DNA of 64,000 nucleotides, taken from NCBI RefSeq assembly GCF_000376945.1, contig NZ_AQXU01000024.1:186001-250000 (forward strand). Direction: 5' to 3'. This DNA is from Leeia oryzae DSM 17879. Lineage in GTDB: Bacteria > Pseudomonadota > Gammaproteobacteria > Burkholderiales > Leeiaceae. Positions 62,156-64,000 of the stretch are shown here, piece by piece. A program made the position numbers and the translations under genes. Under the pieces are notes generated by a model that did no database searches, was not told where the DNA came from, and saw only the letters and a list, made by a program, of their open reading frames with translations. Numbering within the stretch: the stretch's first letter is position 1; every line of letters begins with the position of its first letter.

Positions 62156-64000
62156 TCAGTGACCTTGCAGCAGCAGGCTTTCAGCCAGGCTTAAGGTTTC
62201 TGGTGTGCCTAACAGCACCAATGTGTCGTCACTGAGAATTTCAGTTTCTGCTTCTGGAGATACCGTTCTGGTATTGCGTCTGCGGATGGCGCGAACCTCA
62301 ACGTCAATGCGCTCAAAATTCAGGGTGCTCAGGGTTTTCCCCACGGCCGATGCCCCAGGCGGGATGTGGACAGTATGCAACCTTGGCTGGTTGATGTCGG
62401 CACCGCTTTCCTGAACATCGCTTTCCCCCACAAAGAATCCCTTGAACAAGGCGTATTGCTCCTCCCTTGTTTGCCGAATACGACGAATCACCCGCGAAAG
62501 CGGGACCCCCAGCAACATCAGGGTATGACTGGCGAGCATTAGGCTGCCTTCTTGCAGTTCGGCGACCACTTCGGCCGCACCTGCATCCTTGAGCTTGTCA
62601 ATGTCCGTGCCGTCCACGGTGCGTACTATGATGGGCAGTTCGGGTCGTATGCTTTGGACATGACTCATGATTTTCTGGGCCAGATGGGTATCAGAAAATG
62701 CCACCACCACGGCACTGGCCCGCTTCAGGCCGGCGGCCAGCAGCGCTTCTTTCTTGCCTGCATCGCCGAAGACTACTGACTCCCCGGCAGCGGTCGCTTC
62801 AGCAATTCTTTCCGGGTCAAGGTCCAGTGCCATGAAGGGGACATTTTCCTGTGCAAGCAATCTGGCCAGGTTTTGCCCGCTACGTCCATAACCACAGATC
62901 AGCACATGGCCTTCGGAATCCATGCTCTGCATGGCAATGCGGGTCAGTTGCAGAGACTGGGACATCCACTCGGATTTGACAAACTTGAGCACCAGCTTGT
63001 CACTTTTCTGGATCAGCAATGGTGCAACAAACATGGCGATGACCATCGCGCTGAGCAGGCTTTGTTGTAGGTAGTCCGGCAATAGCTGTTGGCCACTTTG
63101 CGTGGCCAGGGCCAGTAACACAAACCCAAACTCACCAGCTTGGGCCAAGTAAATGCCGGTTCTGAGCGAGACCCCGGCAGGCAAGCCAAATGCTTTACCA
63201 AGGCCTGCGATCATGAGCATTTTCCCTGGAATCAGTAACAGCAGGAAAATGGCGATCCAGCCTGCATGTTGCCAGATTGTCAGGATATTCAGCTTCATAC
63301 CGATGGTGACAAAGAACAAGCCCAGCAGTACATCCCGGAACGGACGAATGCTGTCTTCCACCTCAAACCGGTATTCGGTCTCGGAAATCAGCATACCGGC
63401 GAGGAAGGCGCCCAGTGCTAAAGAGAGTTCTGCCTGCGCGGTAAGCCAGGCGATACCAAGCGTGACCAATAACACGTTCAGGATAAAGAGTTCTGAGGAT
63501 TTCTGCCTTGCAACCAGATGAAACCAGCGGCGCAGCAATTTATCCCCCAGATAGAACACAATCACAAGGACGATAGTCGCCTGTACCGCCGCAATACCCA
63601 GTTGCATGAACAAGGCTTTGCTGCTCGGATTTGAGGCCAGTGCAGGAATCAGGATCAGCAAGGGGACCACAGATAAATCCTGAAATAGCAACACCCCGAA
63701 GATCTGACGACCATGCGGTGATTCAAGTTCCATCCGTTCAGAAAGCAGCTTGCTGACAATGGCGGTGGACGACATGGCAATCATCCCGCCAATAGCCAAC
63801 CCGCTTTGCCATTCCAGTCCGATCAATATGCCCAATAGTGTCAGGCTTAACAGGCTGATGATGACTTGGGCGCTGCCGAGTCCGAATACACTGTGACGCA
63901 TGGCCTTGAGTTTGCCCAAGCTGAATTCCAGACCAATCGAGAACATCAGAAAGACAACGCCGATTTCTCCCAGTACTTCGCTGCCGGTAGACTCCTGTAT
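62156..64000 (-). CDS. KefB/KefC-type monovalent cation:proton antiporter, 5' end outside window
   Basis: The frame is open to the end of the window (base 64000), so the N-terminal part is missing; 614 residues are visible. They show the Na+/H+ exchanger domain of the CPA2 family (GEIGVVFLMFSIGLEFSL, LLFQDLSVVPLLIL, LALGAFLAGMLISETEYR), a TrkA-N/RCK domain with the NAD-binding HVLICGYGRSGQNLARLL, and a TrkA-C domain at the C-terminus (VDVEVRAIRRRN, LSDDTLVLLGTPE). This is the layout of KefB/KefC/YbaL K+ efflux systems. Whether it answers to glutathione adducts cannot be told here. Confidence 0.93.
   Translation of the reverse strand: MQESTGSEVLGEIGVVFLMFSIGLEFSLGKLKAMRHSVFGLGSAQVIISLLSLTLLGILIGLEWQSGLAIGGMIAMSSTAIVSKLLSERMELESPHGRQIFGVLLFQDLSVVPLLILIPALASNPSSKALFMQLGIAAVQATIVLVIVFYLGDKLLRRWFHLVARQKSSELFILNVLLVTLGIAWLTAQAELSLALGAFLAGMLISETEYRFEVEDSIRPFRDVLLGLFFVTIGMKLNILTIWQHAGWIAIFLLLLIPGKMLMIAGLGKAFGLPAGVSLRTGIYLAQAGEFGFVLLALATQSGQQLLPDYLQQSLLSAMVIAMFVAPLLIQKSDKLVLKFVKSEWMSQSLQLTRIAMQSMDSEGHVLICGYGRSGQNLARLLAQENVPFMALDLDPERIAEATAAGESVVFGDAGKKEALLAAGLKRASAVVVAFSDTHLAQKIMSHVQSIRPELPIIVRTVDGTDIDKLKDAGAAEVVAELQEGSLMLASHTLMLLGVPLSRVIRRIRQTREEQYALFKGFFVGESDVQESGADINQPRLHTVHIPPGASAVGKTLSTLNFERIDVEVRAIRRRNTRTVSPEAETEILSDDTLVLLGTPETLSLAESLLLQGH

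Overview
The window is a 64 kb piece of ordinary-looking bacterial chromosome with GC in the mid-50s by eye and very dense coding. Gene order and protein types point to a betaproteobacterium, most likely of the order Neisseriales: yacG-zapD-coaE-pilD-pilC-pilB, ypjD divergent from ffh, rpsP-rimM-trmD-rplS, mlaFEDCBA with ibaG-murA, and hisGDCBHAFIE followed by HIT-tatABC. This placement is an inference from synteny. I see no rRNA, tRNA, CRISPR array, insertion sequence or prophage.

Layout. 1-1534: the end of an AsmA-family gene, a MarR-type regulator and a DUF2789 protein. 1702-9699 (minus strand): a complete histidine-utilisation operon hutH-hutC-hutU-hutD-hutI-hutF-hutG, which uses the formylglutamate route. 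Its promoter has two HutC-like operators. 10099-14419 (plus): mutY, argJ, a DUF815 ATPase, a mutT fused to a ThiE-like tail, and a small membrane-anchored protein. 14455-20088 (minus): yacG, zapD, coaE and the type IVa pilus genes pilD, pilC, pilB. 20352-22477 (minus): a CorC/CNNM transporter and ypjD. 22779-26363 (plus): ffh and the rpsP-rimM-trmD-rplS operon with a clear terminator. 26525-34671 (plus): a secreted helical-repeat protein coupled to xerD, kup, coaD, an RlmK-like methyltransferase, apt and a flavoprotein.

34703-51207 (minus) is a 16.5 kb colinear block. In transcription order it holds the mlaFEDCBA lipid-transport genes, an ABC exporter pair, ibaG, a 46-residue membrane protein, murA, a tail-anchored unknown, all his genes except hisZ and the phosphatase gene, a HIT protein and tatABC.

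51451-62079 (plus) is the most interesting part. It is a tightly overlapping operon for an MSHA-like type IV pilus or type II-like machine: a secretin lipoprotein, an unknown bitopic protein, an ATPase with an intact-looking MshEN (cyclic-di-GMP) motif, a GspF/MshG membrane protein, a PilM/PilN-like single protein, PilO-like and PilP/MshK-like proteins, a GspK-like protein and two prepilins. The second prepilin has its own promoter, covered by a perfect 23-bp palindrome. The TGTCAT half-site of that palindrome occurs four more times in the promoter region of the operon. This suggests one unidentified regulator controls both ends of the cluster. The window closes with the C-terminal part of a KefB/C-type cation:proton antiporter on the minus strand.
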